Shown: piece by piece, positions 1-9,438 of the stretch
Numbering within the stretch: the first letter of the stretch is position 1
Layout: each line of letters begins with the position of its first letter
Assembly: GCA_963723495.1 (NCBI GenBank)
Contig: CAVRQR010000015.1
Location: 186,001 to 250,000 of the forward strand
Source of the DNA: Gp6-AA40 sp963723495
Lineage (GTDB): Bacteria > Acidobacteriota > Vicinamibacteria > Vicinamibacterales > UBA2999
Direction of reading: 5' to 3'
DNA length: 64,000 bases
Notes under the pieces: model-generated
Database searches by the model: none
The model's input: the letters and a program-made list of their open reading frames with translations, nothing else
What the model was told of the DNA's origin: nothing
Program-made: the position numbers and the translations under genes

Positions 1-1056
1 GACCCCATCCCACGGGTAGCGCTCGTAGGGCGGCTCACGCTCGCCCTCGTCGCGCTCGAGGAATCCCGGCATGAAGAATTCCTTCGTCAGCGTCGTCAGC
101 TTGACGCGACCGGTCTGCCCGTACTCCACAACCTTGCGCGGGTCGTCGAAATCCACGACCTCGACAACCGCGCGCGGCTGCGGCGCGTAGTAGGCGATCT
201 TGTAGTTGTTGTGAGGCCCGGACGGCGCACTCGGCGCCAGACCCATCAACGTGTTTCCGTACGTCGGCGTCATGTAGGCGCCATCGAGCAGCTCTTCGTG
301 CGCGAAGCGATTCCACTGCGGCGTGAACTCGGTGCCGCCGGAAAAGATTCCAGTGATCCCGACCTTTCGGATGCTGGTCCCCATCGACTCCAGCCGCAGC
401 GCGAGCGCCTCGAGCAGCTTCGGCGTCGTGAACATGCACTTGATGTCGTGATCGGCCTGCAGGATCGTCACCGCCTGATCGATGACGTGGTCCTTGTACG
501 CCTGCAGGTGCTCGCTCCATCCCTTCTTGATCAACTTGATCACCCAGCGCGGATCGAGATCGACACAGAACGAGATCCCGCCCCGGTGCTGACACAGATG
601 CTCGACGGCCAGCCGCAGCCGCCGCGGGCCGGACGGGCCGAGCATCAGCCAGTTGCCGCCCTTCGGGAAGTGCTCATCCGGCAGCGTCGTGCTGAAGATC
701 TCGTAGTCGATCCTGAAGTCCTCGCAGTTGATACGCGTCTTGGGAACGCCGGTCGTGCCGCCGGTCTCGAACACGAAGACCGGCTTGCCGGCCATGCCGC
801 GCGGCACCCACCGTTGCACGGGCCCTCCGCGCAACCATTCGTCTTCGAACAGGCCGAACAGATGGAGATCGTCGAACCCTGAAATCCGTTCTCGCGGGTC
901 CCACCCGAGTTTCTTCGCGTAATCGAGCCAGAAGGGACTGCCCGTCGCCGGATCGAAGTGCCACGCGACGACTTCGCGCACCCATACATCGAGCGCCGCC
1001 CGGGCGGATTGGACCTGTGTTGGTGCCACCGAGACTGAGGACTGGGAAGCCTGCAT
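1..1056 (-). CDS. phenylacetate-CoA ligase-like adenylate-forming enzyme (3' end beyond window)
   Basis: An open frame of 352 codons runs off the left edge without a stop. The glycine-rich AMP-binding loop GGTTGVPKT lies at about residues 99-107, and later stretches (FSGGTEF, TPTYGNTLMG, GRVKLTTLTKEFFMPGF) match phenylacetate-CoA ligase / coenzyme F390 synthetase-like enzymes. Such proteins activate a carboxylic acid with ATP and usually pass it to CoA; the substrate cannot be read here. The start is the ATG at 1056, the only one before a non-conserved leader. A divergent MFS gene lies 174 bp away. No frameshift is seen in this gene. Confidence 0.75.
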   Translation of the reverse strand, partial: MQASQSSVSVAPTQVQSARAALDVWVREVVAWHFDPATGSPFWLDYAKKLGWDPRERISGFDDLHLFGLFEDEWLRGGPVQRWVPRGMAGKPVFVFETGGTTGVPKTRINCEDFRIDYEIFSTTLPDEHFPKGGNWLMLGPSGPRRLRLAVEHLCQHRGGISFCVDLDPRWVIKLIKKGWSEHLQAYKDHVIDQAVTILQADHDIKCMFTTPKLLEALALRLESMGTSIRKVGITGIFSGGTEFTPQWNRFAHEELLDGAYMTPTYGNTLMGLAPSAPSGPHNNYKIAYYAPQPRAVVEVVDFDDPRKVVEYGQTGRVKLTTLTKEFFMPGFLERDEGEREPPYERYPWDGV

Positions 1057-1065
1057 AAGACTCGC

Positions 1066-1095
1066 AGTATAGTCTTGGCCAAAGACAACTCCCAA
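1066..1095 (-). promoter_or_regulatory. possible sigma-70-type promoter of the ligase-like gene
   Basis: Reading leftward, TTGGGA (1095-1090) and TATACT (1071-1066) are separated by 18 bp and end 9 bp before the ATG at 1056. The -35-like hexamer lies inside the left arm of the repeat at 1086-1136. Sequence match only; a weak call. Confidence 0.3.
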
Positions 1096-1136
1096 CTCCA
1101 CCACTCCCCAGTCCCAACGCTTGGAATTGGGAGTTG
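1086..1136. repeat. intergenic inverted repeat of TTGGGAGTTG words
   Basis: CAACTCCCAA at 1086-1095 is the perfect reverse complement of TTGGGAGTTG at 1127-1136. Further GGAGTTGG/CCAACTCC words surround both arms to about 1145. It lies between the divergent ligase-like and MFS genes. The same word builds a larger inverted repeat at 58250-58325. Confidence 0.75.
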
Positions 1137-1230
1137 GAGGTTGGCTTGCGACACTCGTTGGAGGTTGACACGCTCGTCTGACTTCCGAGCTCAGTGAATG
1201 CCCGACAGGGCCTCGTCGTATCGAGGTGGC

Positions 1231-2575
1231 ATGGTAAAGACCGCAATCGCAACGGCTCCGGCACCGCTGACGCCCCTGCAGTGGACTATTTGCGGAGTCG
1301 CAGCTCTTGGCTTCGCGTTCGACACCTATGAGCTGCTGATGCTGCCGCTCATCGTCCGGCCGGCCCTCGCCGAGCTTCTTGGCGCCGAGTTGAACAGCCT
1401 CGCCGTGAATTCATGGGTCGGCACGATGCAGTACGTGCCGGCGGTCGCAGGCGGCATCTTCGGGTTGCTTGGCGGCTACCTCACCGATCTCTTCGGGCGG
1501 CGGCGCGTGCTCGTGTGGAGCATCCTGCTCTACGCGTTCTCTGCCCTCGCGGCCGGCTTTGCCACCTCGGTCGAGTGGCTGCTCTTCTGGCGCTGCTGCA
1601 CGTTCGTCGGCGTGTGCGTGGAATTCGTCGCCGCGGTTGCGTGGCTCTCCGAGCTCTTTACCGATCCCGTGCAGCGCGAACGCGTTGTGGGATACACGCA
1701 GGCATTCAGTTCCTTCGGTGGCCTGATGGTGACCGGTGCCTATTACCTGGTCGTCACCTATGGCGATTCGCTTCCCGAAGTCCGCGGTGGCCACGAGGCG
1801 TGGCGCTACACGCTGATGTCAGGCGTGATCCCGGCGATTCCGCTCATCGTCATCAGACCCTTCCTCCCTGAGTCACCCTCGTGGGCGGAAAAGAAGCGCG
1901 CCGGCACCCTCAAGCGTCCAAGTTTTGGGGCGCTCTTCACGCCGGAGTTCCGCCGGACGACCATCGTAACGACGGTGATGATGGCAGCGGTCTACGGCAC
2001 CGCCTTTGGAGCCATTCAGCAGATGCCGCGGGTCGTGCCCGGGCTCGAGCAGGTGCGGACGCTGGACCGCACGGCGCAGGAGCAGACCATCAGCGGTGTC
2101 CAGACCTTCCAGGAGATGGGAGGCCTCGCCGGCCGTGTCGCCCTGGCGTACCTTGCTGCGATCATCATCACCAGGCGCAGGCTCCTCCACGTGTTTCAGT
2201 TTCCGGGCATCGTTCTCCTCCCGGCTGTGTTCCTGCTGGTTCCGACCATCGGACTGCCGCTCGCGCAATGGGGGATCTTCCTCGTGGGCTTCACGACCGT
2301 TGCCCAAATGAGTTTCTGGGGCAACTACCTCCCGCGCGTGTATCCCGACTCACCTGCGCGGCACCGGCGAGAGCTTCGCGGCCAATGTCGGCGGCCGGAT
2401 GATCGGAACGTTTGCCGCTTTCGTAACGGTGCAGCTCGTGACCCTCATGCCGGGCGGCACGGTGCCGATCCGCCTGGCCTATGCGTGCGCCATCGTCGGA
2501 AGCATCGCCTACGTCATCAATCTCGTGGCGAGCTACTGGCTGCCCGAACCGAAACAGGCTGACTTGCCCGATTGA
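1231..2575 (+). CDS. MFS transporter, metabolite:proton symporter type (one frameshift)
   Basis: A restored 447-residue polytopic membrane protein. Early in the protein is the MFS motif A-like sequence GGYLTDLFGRRRVL, and FDTYELLMLPLI in the first helix resembles sugar/metabolite:H+ symporters. The ATG at 1231 is chosen because GAGGTGG lies just upstream; an in-frame ATG at 1198 would add a weak 11-residue leader. The frame breaks near 2343 in TATCCCGACTCAC: removing one C of the CCC run gives YPTHLRGTGESFAAN and a continuous helical C-terminus ending EPKQADLPD. The substrate is unknown. It may act with the ligase-like enzyme or the amidohydrolase on either side, which is inference. Confidence 0.8.
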
Positions 2576-2581
2576 CGTCAC

Positions 2582-2727
2582 GATCATTGTTGATTTCAGG
2601 ATTGTTGATTGTTGATTCGTTGTTGAATGTTGAATGTTGATTGATGATTTGTTGGAGTGTTTGAATCGTGCCATTAAATCAACCATCGTCAATCTCCAAT
2701 CAACAACGAATCAAGAATCACGAATCA
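2582..2727. repeat. intergenic low-complexity inverted repeat (TTGATTGTTGA words)
   Basis: The 160-bp gap between the MFS stop and the amidohydrolase start is built of TTGATTG/TTGAATG words followed by their complements. GATTCGTTGTTGA at 2614-2626 pairs perfectly with TCAACAACGAATC at 2700-2712; extending the arms outward gives 19 of 20 matches. It is AT-rich compared with its surroundings. Confidence 0.75.
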
Positions 2728-2737
2728 AAGATCTGAA

Positions 2738-4436
2738 ATGACCAAAACGCACCCGCCGTCAGTTCCTGGGCAGCGCCGCCAGCGCCCTCGCCTTCACTGC
2801 TGGATCGCGTGAGGCCGAGGCGCAAATCACACAGCCGACTCAAGCCACACCAACGGCTGGCGCTCCACTTCAGGATGTCGTGCTGACCAACGGGCGCATC
2901 CACACGATGGACGCGCGCAACACGATTGCCTCCTCTGTCACGATCCGCAACGGACGGATCGCAGCCGTCGGTGGCAATCCGCCGGCGGGCGTGCGAACCG
3001 TGGATCTCCGTGGACGAACGGTCGTGCCCGGTCTCGTCGAGGGGCACGTCCACATCGTCAGCCTGGCGAACCGGCCCGGGTATCACACGATCCTCGAGAA
3101 CACGAGCTCCATTCGAGACATTCAGGAAGCGCTTGCGGCGCGGAGGAAGTCAGTGCCGGAGGGCCAATGGATCACGTCGATGGGTGGCTGGCATCCGAAC
3201 CAGTGGGCCGAGCATCGACATCCGACTCTCGCCGAACTCGATGAGGCGGTTCCCGATCGACCGGTCCTCCTCTACGAGCGATTCACGGGCCCCGCGGTCA
3301 CCAACAGCATGGGCAAGAAGCTGTTCGATGCGCTCGACAAGGGGACTCCGGTTCACCCCGACATCAAGCCGGTTGCGGTCGCCGACAACGGCGTTATTGG
3401 CGCCGCCGGCTTCGCGGGTGGCGGCCCCGCGGCCAGCGCGCTCTTTCATCTGCGGCGCATGCAGACCTTCGACGACAAGAAGCGCAGCACGATGGACGCG
3501 ATGACCTACTCCGCAGCCGTCGGGCTCACGGCCCATCTCGACGAAGTGCTCTTCCCCACTCCCGGGCCGTTGCATCCGAATCAGATTCTGTCCAACCTCG
3601 ATCAATACCGGATGTACGACTCGTGGCTGGCGCTGCATCGAGAAGGACGGGCGCTCGTTCGCCTGCAGATGAACTTCCTGCAGAACCAGGCCGACCCCAA
3701 CCTGCCGGAATTGAAGGAGCGTCTCCGCAATCAGTTCCAGTTCTTCGGCGACGACATGCTGATGACCGGATCGATCGGCGAGTGGGCCGCTCCGCTCGCC
3801 AGCGGCGCAGTCTGGCGCGAGGCACAGCGCCTGGTGGCCCAGGCCGGCTGGCGCAATGAGAACAGCGTCCAGAATCTCGCCGGCCTCACGCAGGTGGTCG
3901 AAGCGTACGAAGCCGTCAACAAGGAGTTCGACATCACGCAACTCCGCTGGATGGTCCATCACATTCCGGAGGTCACGACAGACCTGCTGACCCGGCTCAA
4001 GGCGCTTGGGTGCGGCGTGCAGATGGCGGCGTTCCGCTGGGTCACGTCGAGCGACCCGAAGGTCATCGTGGGGCCCCCGTTCCGGACGATCGTCGACCAC
4101 GGGATCCAGGCCGGCATTCACGGCGATGGTGTGCACATCGCACCGCTCAATCCGTGGCCGCACATCTACTTCGCAACCACCGGTGTCAATTCCTTCGGCG
4201 ACAAAGTCAACGGAAACCAGCAACTCACGCGCGAAGAGGCGCTGCGATTGTTTACACGCGGCAACAGCTGGTTTTTGCGAATGGAGGATAAAATCGGTTC
4301 GATCGAGCAGGGGAAACTGGCGGATCTCGTGGTGCTCGATCGCGACTACTTCACGGTACCCGACGTTCAGATCAAGCAGATTCGCTCGGTGATGACGATG
4401 GTCGGCGGGCGTGTGGTCCACGGCACGCTAGGATGA
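2738..4436 (+). CDS. Tat-exported YtcJ-like metal-dependent amidohydrolase (one frameshift)
   Basis: Restored length is 565 residues, normal for the Amidohydro_3 / YtcJ family. An N-terminal beta domain (LTNGRIHTMDARNT) is followed by the metal-binding EGHVHI motif, later histidines (WMVHHIPE, GIHGDGVHI) and the C-terminal strand KLADLVVLDRDYFTV. Just after the start codon, AAAA breaks the frame: with AAA the protein begins MTKRTRRQFLGSAASALAF, a clear twin-arginine leader, so folded export to the periplasm is predicted. The natural substrate is unknown. The next gene starts 4 bp after the stop, so the two are probably co-transcribed. Confidence 0.85.
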
Positions 4437-4440
4437 AGGC

Positions 4441-5796
4441 ATGTCCCTAAGCAGACGGAACTTTCTGTTCACGGCGGGCGCTGCTGCATTCGCCACGCCG
4501 CTCGACGCGCTGCGCTCACGGGTCGAGGCCGGTTTTGCTCCTCCCGCTGAACTCGGGTACGGGCCGCTTCGCCCGGTCAAGGACGCGACGACTGGCCTGC
4601 CGTTGCTGGAATTGCCGGAAGGTTTCCGCTATCTGACGTTCGGCTGGACCGGCGATCCGATGGACGACGGGAGGCGTGTGCCGCCGTTGCACGACGGCAT
4701 GGCGGCGTTCGCGGGGCCGAACGGACAGGTCGTCCTCGTGCGCAATCATGAGATCGCGAGTGGACCGGCACTGTCGGCGTCCGCGTACGACGCGCAAGCC
4801 GGCGGCGGCACGACCACGACCATCTTCGATCAGGTAGCCGAGCGCGTCATCAGCACCCGTGTCAGCCTTGCCGGCACCATCCGAAATTGCGCCGGTGGTC
4901 CAACACCCTGGGGGTCCTGGCTGACGTGCGAGGAAAGCGTCGTGGGCCCGACGGATGCGAAGGGCGCTGTTCCCCTTCAGCACGGGTACGTGTTCGAGGT
5001 CCCGCATGACGGCACGTCGGACGCCAAGCCAATCAAAGGCATGGGCTGTTTCGTCCACGAGGCCGTTGCCGTGGATCCGCAAACGGGCATCGTCTACCAG
5101 ACGCAGGATCGCGCGCAGGCGGGCGTGTTCCGCTACGTCCCGAGCGTCCGCGGCAAGCTGGCGCAGGGCGGGAAGCTCCAGATGCTGGCGATCGACGGCC
5201 GCAGTGGGTTCGACACGACGCGCGGACAGCGCTCCGGGGTCGCATACGACATTCACTGGGTCGACATCCCGGAACCAGACAAACCGCATCTCAGCCCCAC
5301 GGCTGGATTCGGCTCCGGAGTGTTTCAGCAGGGGCTCGATCGCGGCGGCGCCATCTTCTCGCGTCTCGAGGGAGCGGCGTTTGGCAATGGGCGGATCTAC
5401 GTCACGGCCACCGATGGCGGTGACGCGAGGATGGGGCAGGTGTGGGAGATCGATCCGCGGCGCGATCGAATGCGGCTGCTGTTCGAGTCGCCAGGCGCAC
5501 CGGTGCTCAACATGCCGGACAACCTGGCGCTGAGCCCGCGCGGCGGTCTCGTGATCTGCGAGGACGGCACGATGACGCCCTGCGTGCACGGCCTGACGAC
5601 AGAGGGACGGATCTTCCGGTTCGCACGCAACAACATCAAGATCGATGTGCCGCGTAACGGGCTCAGTGGCGACTACAGCCAGCGCGAACTCGCCGGCGCC
5701 GCCTACAGCCCCGACGGCCGCTGGCTGTTCTTCAACGCGCAGACACCGGGGATTACCTTCGCGGTAACAGGTCCCTGGGCTGACGGCGGCCTTTAG
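4441..5796 (+). CDS. Tat-exported DUF839 / PhoX-like beta-propeller protein
   Basis: An intact 451-residue protein with an N-terminal twin-arginine signal (MSLSRRNFLFTAG). The family motif GGPTPWGSWLTCEES (about residue 155) and the NMPDNLA and ICEDG motifs are typical of DUF839/PhoX-type proteins. The family includes calcium- and iron-dependent alkaline phosphatases, but many members are uncharacterised, so activity is not assigned. It follows the amidohydrolase by 4 bp, and both are Tat substrates, suggesting a shared periplasmic role. It converges with the cupredoxin gene across a short hairpin. Confidence 0.8.
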   Translation: MSLSRRNFLFTAGAAAFATPLDALRSRVEAGFAPPAELGYGPLRPVKDATTGLPLLELPEGFRYLTFGWTGDPMDDGRRVPPLHDGMAAFAGPNGQVVLVRNHEIASGPALSASAYDAQAGGGTTTTIFDQVAERVISTRVSLAGTIRNCAGGPTPWGSWLTCEESVVGPTDAKGAVPLQHGYVFEVPHDGTSDAKPIKGMGCFVHEAVAVDPQTGIVYQTQDRAQAGVFRYVPSVRGKLAQGGKLQMLAIDGRSGFDTTRGQRSGVAYDIHWVDIPEPDKPHLSPTAGFGSGVFQQGLDRGGAIFSRLEGAAFGNGRIYVTATDGGDARMGQVWEIDPRRDRMRLLFESPGAPVLNMPDNLALSPRGGLVICEDGTMTPCVHGLTTEGRIFRFARNNIKIDVPRNGLSGDYSQRELAGAAYSPDGRWLFFNAQTPGITFAVTGPWADGGL

Positions 5797-5809
5797 TGTT
5801 CAGGTCGGA

Positions 5810-5831
5810 CGGGTCCCAGGAACAGGACCCG
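5810..5831. terminator. hairpin between convergent genes
   Basis: CGGGTCC (5810-5816) and GGACCCG (5825-5831) form a 7-bp perfect stem with an 8-nt loop in the 53-bp gap between two converging genes. No T-run follows on either strand, so intrinsic termination is only possible. Confidence 0.35.
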
Positions 5832-5849
5832 CCCGCCGTGAGCGATCTC

Positions 5850-6254
5850 CTAGTACGGGTTGCAGTACACCCCGTCACACGGCGGGGGCGCACCGCCCAT
5901 GGCCGTGGCGACCGAACCGATCATCCCCGGGTGCAGGGAGCAGTGATAGTTCGCACCTGCTGCCGGCATCTGTACCGCCCGGCTGGTCGCTCCTGGAGCG
6001 ATGTCACCGGTATCGAGGGAGCCGTCGTTCAGCACCACGCGGTGCGGAACGTTGTGGGTATTGCGGAAAACGACCATCTGCCCCCCGAAACTCGCTGGAT
6101 TGGGCGAGAACGCCTGTGTACCGCTCTGTCCAACGATGTCGATCGTGGGGGTGCTGGGTTGCGGGGAAGGCGAAGCAGGACTCGACGAGTCGCCACCGCA
6201 CGCCGAGGTGAACAGGCAGATTGCCGACACGACCCCAAGGACCCTCGCTGTCAT
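5850..6254 (-). CDS. cupredoxin-domain lipoprotein
   Basis: A 134-residue protein with a lipobox-type signal (LFTSACGGD) and a Ser/Pro-rich spacer before a plastocyanin-like domain. The copper ligands are visible: the histidine region THNVPHRVVL and the C-terminal CSLHPGM set (Cys, His, Met). It is probably a membrane-anchored periplasmic electron carrier. The start is ATG 6254, preceded by the strong Shine-Dalgarno AAAGGAGA. The 362 bp upstream (6255-6616) hold only a GC-rich hairpin and no supportable gene. Confidence 0.85.
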   Translation of the reverse strand: MTARVLGVVSAICLFTSACGGDSSSPASPSPQPSTPTIDIVGQSGTQAFSPNPASFGGQMVVFRNTHNVPHRVVLNDGSLDTGDIAPGATSRAVQMPAAGANYHCSLHPGMIGSVATAMGGAPPPCDGVYCNPY

Positions 6255-6426
6255 GCAGTCTCCTTTCGGGTTGTGGTTGTCGTTCGTAGCCCGGACGAAC
6301 GACACCGGCGCTCGCAGGTGGCAAGAGCAGTACCACTCGACGGCGGCGCATTCGCGCGCACATCGGTGATCGCGCACACACAGTCGATTGGTGAGATCCA
6401 GATCTGTGGATCAGAGACAGGTGGGT

Positions 6427-6450
6427 ACGCGCGGGCCAAAGCCCGCGCGT
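6427..6450. terminator. GC-rich perfect hairpin
   Basis: ACGCGCGGGC (6427-6436), a 4-nt loop and GCCCGCGCGT (6441-6450) form a perfect 10-bp stem. It lies in the gene-free stretch downstream of the DUF6152 gene and upstream of the cupredoxin gene on the minus strand. There is no clear T-tract. Confidence 0.4.
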
Positions 6451-6616
6451 CTACTGAAATCTTCTACGATGCGGAGCAGGACGTAGGGTTCCAGCCCGTC
6501 GCGTCCGGCTGGTGCGGGCGTCGCTCGAAATCTAGAATAGGTCGCGTCTGCGTGCCGGAATCAGCTTCGATTCGAGTGTATTCCTGACCACGGCGTCCTT
6601 CACGGGGAGCGCCACG

Positions 6617-7012
6617 TCAGTCGACGACTTCACCTTGCCGTGCACCCCAGGAGAACCCGTCGGCCGGGCGCTTCAGGCTGACCATCAGCGCGCGGTACTC
6701 GCCGGTCACCCGCGACGGCCGCCCCACGATGACGACCGCATCGCCAACCTTGAGCGATTCGCGCTTGACGCCCTGATTGTCGAGCTGTGCGGTTCCCGCC
6801 CACTCGACCGACCACCGCTGCATTGCCCCTGTCTCATCGGGCGCCTGGACATGCACGAAGGAGTGCGGGTTCCGGTACACGAACTGCACCAGCTTCCCTT
6901 CCAGTTTGATCTCCCTGCTGGTGTCGTAGGTCGCTCCATACGAGTGGTGCGCGTAAGCAGCCGCACCGGTCAGCAGCACCGCCGCGAGAACGGAAAGAAA
7001 CACACCACGCAT
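6617..7012 (-). CDS. secreted DUF6152 family protein (locus A)
   Basis: An intact protein of about 131 residues with a signal peptide ending near AYA and the family hallmark HHSYGATYD at the mature N-terminus, followed by KLEGKLVQFVYRNPHSFVHV. DUF6152 proteins are small exported OB/beta-barrel-like proteins of unknown function, common in Acidobacteria and some Proteobacteria. Start: GTG 7015 and ATG 7012 are both possible; ATG is preferred because AAGGAG lies 8 nt upstream. A paralogue sits at 39359-39758, again beside a PQQ-like propeller. Confidence 0.8.
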   Translation of the reverse strand: MRGVFLSVLAAVLLTGAAAYAHHSYGATYDTSREIKLEGKLVQFVYRNPHSFVHVQAPDETGAMQRWSVEWAGTAQLDNQGVKRESLKVGDAVVIVGRPSRVTGEYRALMVSLKRPADGFSWGARQGEVVD

Positions 7013-7115
7013 CACTTCTTCTCCTTGAGACTGTTGTACACCGCCTCGACGAGTGGATTCTGCTCATGAAATAGGCCGCACAGAAGATACAGCCCGAAGA
7101 CTTCCTTGTCGACCC

Positions 7116-7992
7116 TTACTGCGGCGGCGCGACCAGACGTCCGCCGGTCTCGAACCGCCGGTAGTTCCGGTAGCTTGCGCGCCCGTGCAGCACCTCGATA
7201 TCGAGGCCGTAAGTCTCTTCCATTTCAACCGGGACGAGCACCTGCAGCCGGTTGTCTCGCTGGTACTCCACACGGATTTGCGCATCCTTGAGATAAGGCG
7301 CGGCAAATCCCAAAAACCCGAGCTCGGTCCGTAACACCGCTCCGGTGCCGGGCTCGACCCAGACACGCCCGCGAGCCAGAAGGTCGCCGCCAAACCCATC
7401 GTTGATCGAGCGACGGCGTCGCACGCTCGCTGAAGCCGACGACGGCGGCGTCCTGGCCCCGCACGCGTTCCCGCCCTGCCAGGCTGAAGTCGAAGCGATT
7501 CCGGTACTGCGGGTGTAACAGCTCGAGCGTTTGAAGAGGGATGTTGATCGTGCGGTAGACGTCGCCGATGTTGTACTTCGCGTTCCCGCGCGTCAGGGCG
7601 AGCGCCTCTTCGTACGCACTGAGCGTTCGCTCGCCGAGCAGTTGCTCCATCGGACGACTGGGGGCGGAGACCGCGCGTCCGTCCACGCTCGAGACGTCAC
7701 GAAAGCCGTACCACGCCTGGCCGTCAGGGAGTCGAACGAGAAAGTAGGTCGATCGCAGCCTGCGCTTCTGAACGGTCGCGCCGCCGTAGCCTGAACGCCG
7801 CTTGATCCACTGCTCGTACTGCTCCTCCGCAGCCAGCTCGAATACTTTCGTCTCGTAGTCCAGCAGATAGGCGCCGAGTCGATCGACCACCGTCTCCACG
7901 GACGGCAGCGGCTGGGCATCGCAGACACCAGCAGCGAACAGGAGCGCGACGATCGCGTGCGCCAGCCGACCCGGGGTGATGCGATAAGCCAC
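7116..7992 (-). CDS. secreted protein of unknown function (one frameshift)
   Basis: About 291 residues after restoring one base near 7408. A signal peptide (AHAIVALLFAAGVCDAQ) leads into a mixed domain with YEQWIKRRSGYGG and a C-terminal beta region (GRVWVEPGTGAVLRTEL, then EMEETYGLDIEVLHG) that looks like an outer-membrane-lipoprotein-sorting type sheet; no family is claimed. The GTG at 7992 is chosen because AGGGAGGCGGGC stands directly upstream. It lies 13 bp downstream of the PQQ-like gene, so the two probably share a transcript. Confidence 0.6.
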
Positions 7993-8005
7993 GCCCGCCT
8001 CCCTT

Positions 8006-9349
8006 CTATCCCGCTCGCGTCCCGATACAGAAGACGTGATCGTCGGTTCGAATGAAGATACGACCGTTCGAGATGGCCGGCGACGCGACGGCGCGCTCAC
8101 CGAGATCGTTCCGTGCAAGCACCGTTGGCGTGCGGCCCGCCTGCATCACGATCGTCTCACCAGTCTCGCTGACGAAGTAGATCTTTCCGTCGCCGGCCAC
8201 CGGTGAGGCGGAGAACACGCCGTCGATGCGCTGCTGGAACACGCGCTGTCCAGTCTCGGCATCCACGACGGTGATTGCGCCCACATCCGTCGCCATGTAG
8301 ATGAGGCCGGCGTTGAAGACGAGTGACGAAATGTAAGGCGCTCCAGTGGCCGCTTCCCACACGACATGCGACTTCGAGACATCGCCGCGACCGCCCGGGC
8401 GAATTGCCATGTACGGGCCGCTGCGATAGCCGCGGCTCATGTAGATGAGCCCGTCATGGAACACGGGCATCGGGATCGGGAATCTGTTCGTGCCACCGGT
8501 AAACCACAGGTGCGCCCCCGTCCGTGGATCGTAGGCATCGACGCGTTCACTCGAATTGACGATCAGCTCCGGACCGCTTGGCGTGTTCACCACGAGTGGC
8601 GTGCTGTACGACAACCGGCCCTTGCCGCGGTCGGCGCGCCAGCGTTCCTTGCCCGTTCGTTTGTCGACGGCAAGCAGGTACGAGGCGGGCTCGTGGTCGC
8701 ACAGAAGGATTAAGAGATCCTCGAACAGCGTCGGGGAGCTGCTGTGGCCCCAGATCACCTCGAATGGTGAGATTTCCTGCCCGAGATGCCGGCTGCCACA
8801 CCAGCTTGCCGTTCATGTCGAGGGCGACCAACTGCCCTGTCCCGAACCAGGCATAGACCATCTGCCCATCGGTCACGGGGCTGGGTGATGCCAGATTGTG
8901 CTTGTCGTGCACGCCCGGCAGCGTGCCTTCCGCTTCCAGTCGATACTGCCAAAGACGGGTACCGTCGGCTCGGCTGAAGCTCTCCACGAGGAAGGCTGTT
9001 TGCTGCTCGTTTCGCAGGAGACTGCCTCGACGCGCCGAGCTCGCGCTCCCCGGCGGCTGCAGCGTTGCCGCCCTGCACGAGACGCGGATGATTCCCGTCC
9101 TGTCTGACACCCGCACCGATCTGGGATGTCACGAACACGCGATCGCCAGACACGATCGGCGTCGAGACACCGAGCCCCCCGATCGGTGCCTTCCAGATGA
9201 CGTTCTCCGACGCGCTCCAGCGCACCGGGAGGTTGGTTTCGTTGGTTGCGCCCGTGCCGTTGGGACCCCGCCACTGCGGCCAGTCGGCCGCGGCGAGAGA
9301 AACCGTCGCGAGCGGCTGTCAGAATGAACGCGAGCCGAGCTACATGCAT
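8006..9349 (-). CDS. secreted PQQ-like beta-propeller protein (three frameshifts)
   Basis: Restored to 446 residues. After a signal peptide comes DWPQWRGPNGTGATNETNL, the usual opening of these proteins, then repeated propeller blades (GQLVALDMNGKLVW, YLLAVDKRTGKERW, AITVVDAETGQRVF, ISNGRIFIRTDDHVFCIG). Frame breaks lie near 9317, 9040 and 8797; removing one base at each gives one continuous frame. Real quinoprotein dehydrogenases carry extra catalytic residues that I do not see, so a ligand-binding or scaffold role is as likely as an enzyme. It is divergent from a second propeller gene 90 bp away. Confidence 0.8.
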
Positions 9350-9438
9350 ATGAACCCCTCGTGGATGAATGCAGCCGATGATACCGCCGGCCGGTGGATG
9401 GCGGTTGAATGCTATCCTGACGTTGAAAGGAGGGTGTC

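Noticed and set aside
2582..2727. CRISPR-like repeat array
   Set aside because: The words are 7-9 bp, imperfect and contiguous, with no spacers or cas genes.
3150..4421. 423-codon minus-strand frame opposite the amidohydrolase
   Set aside because: Antisense of a clear gene in a GC-rich genome; no domain pattern.
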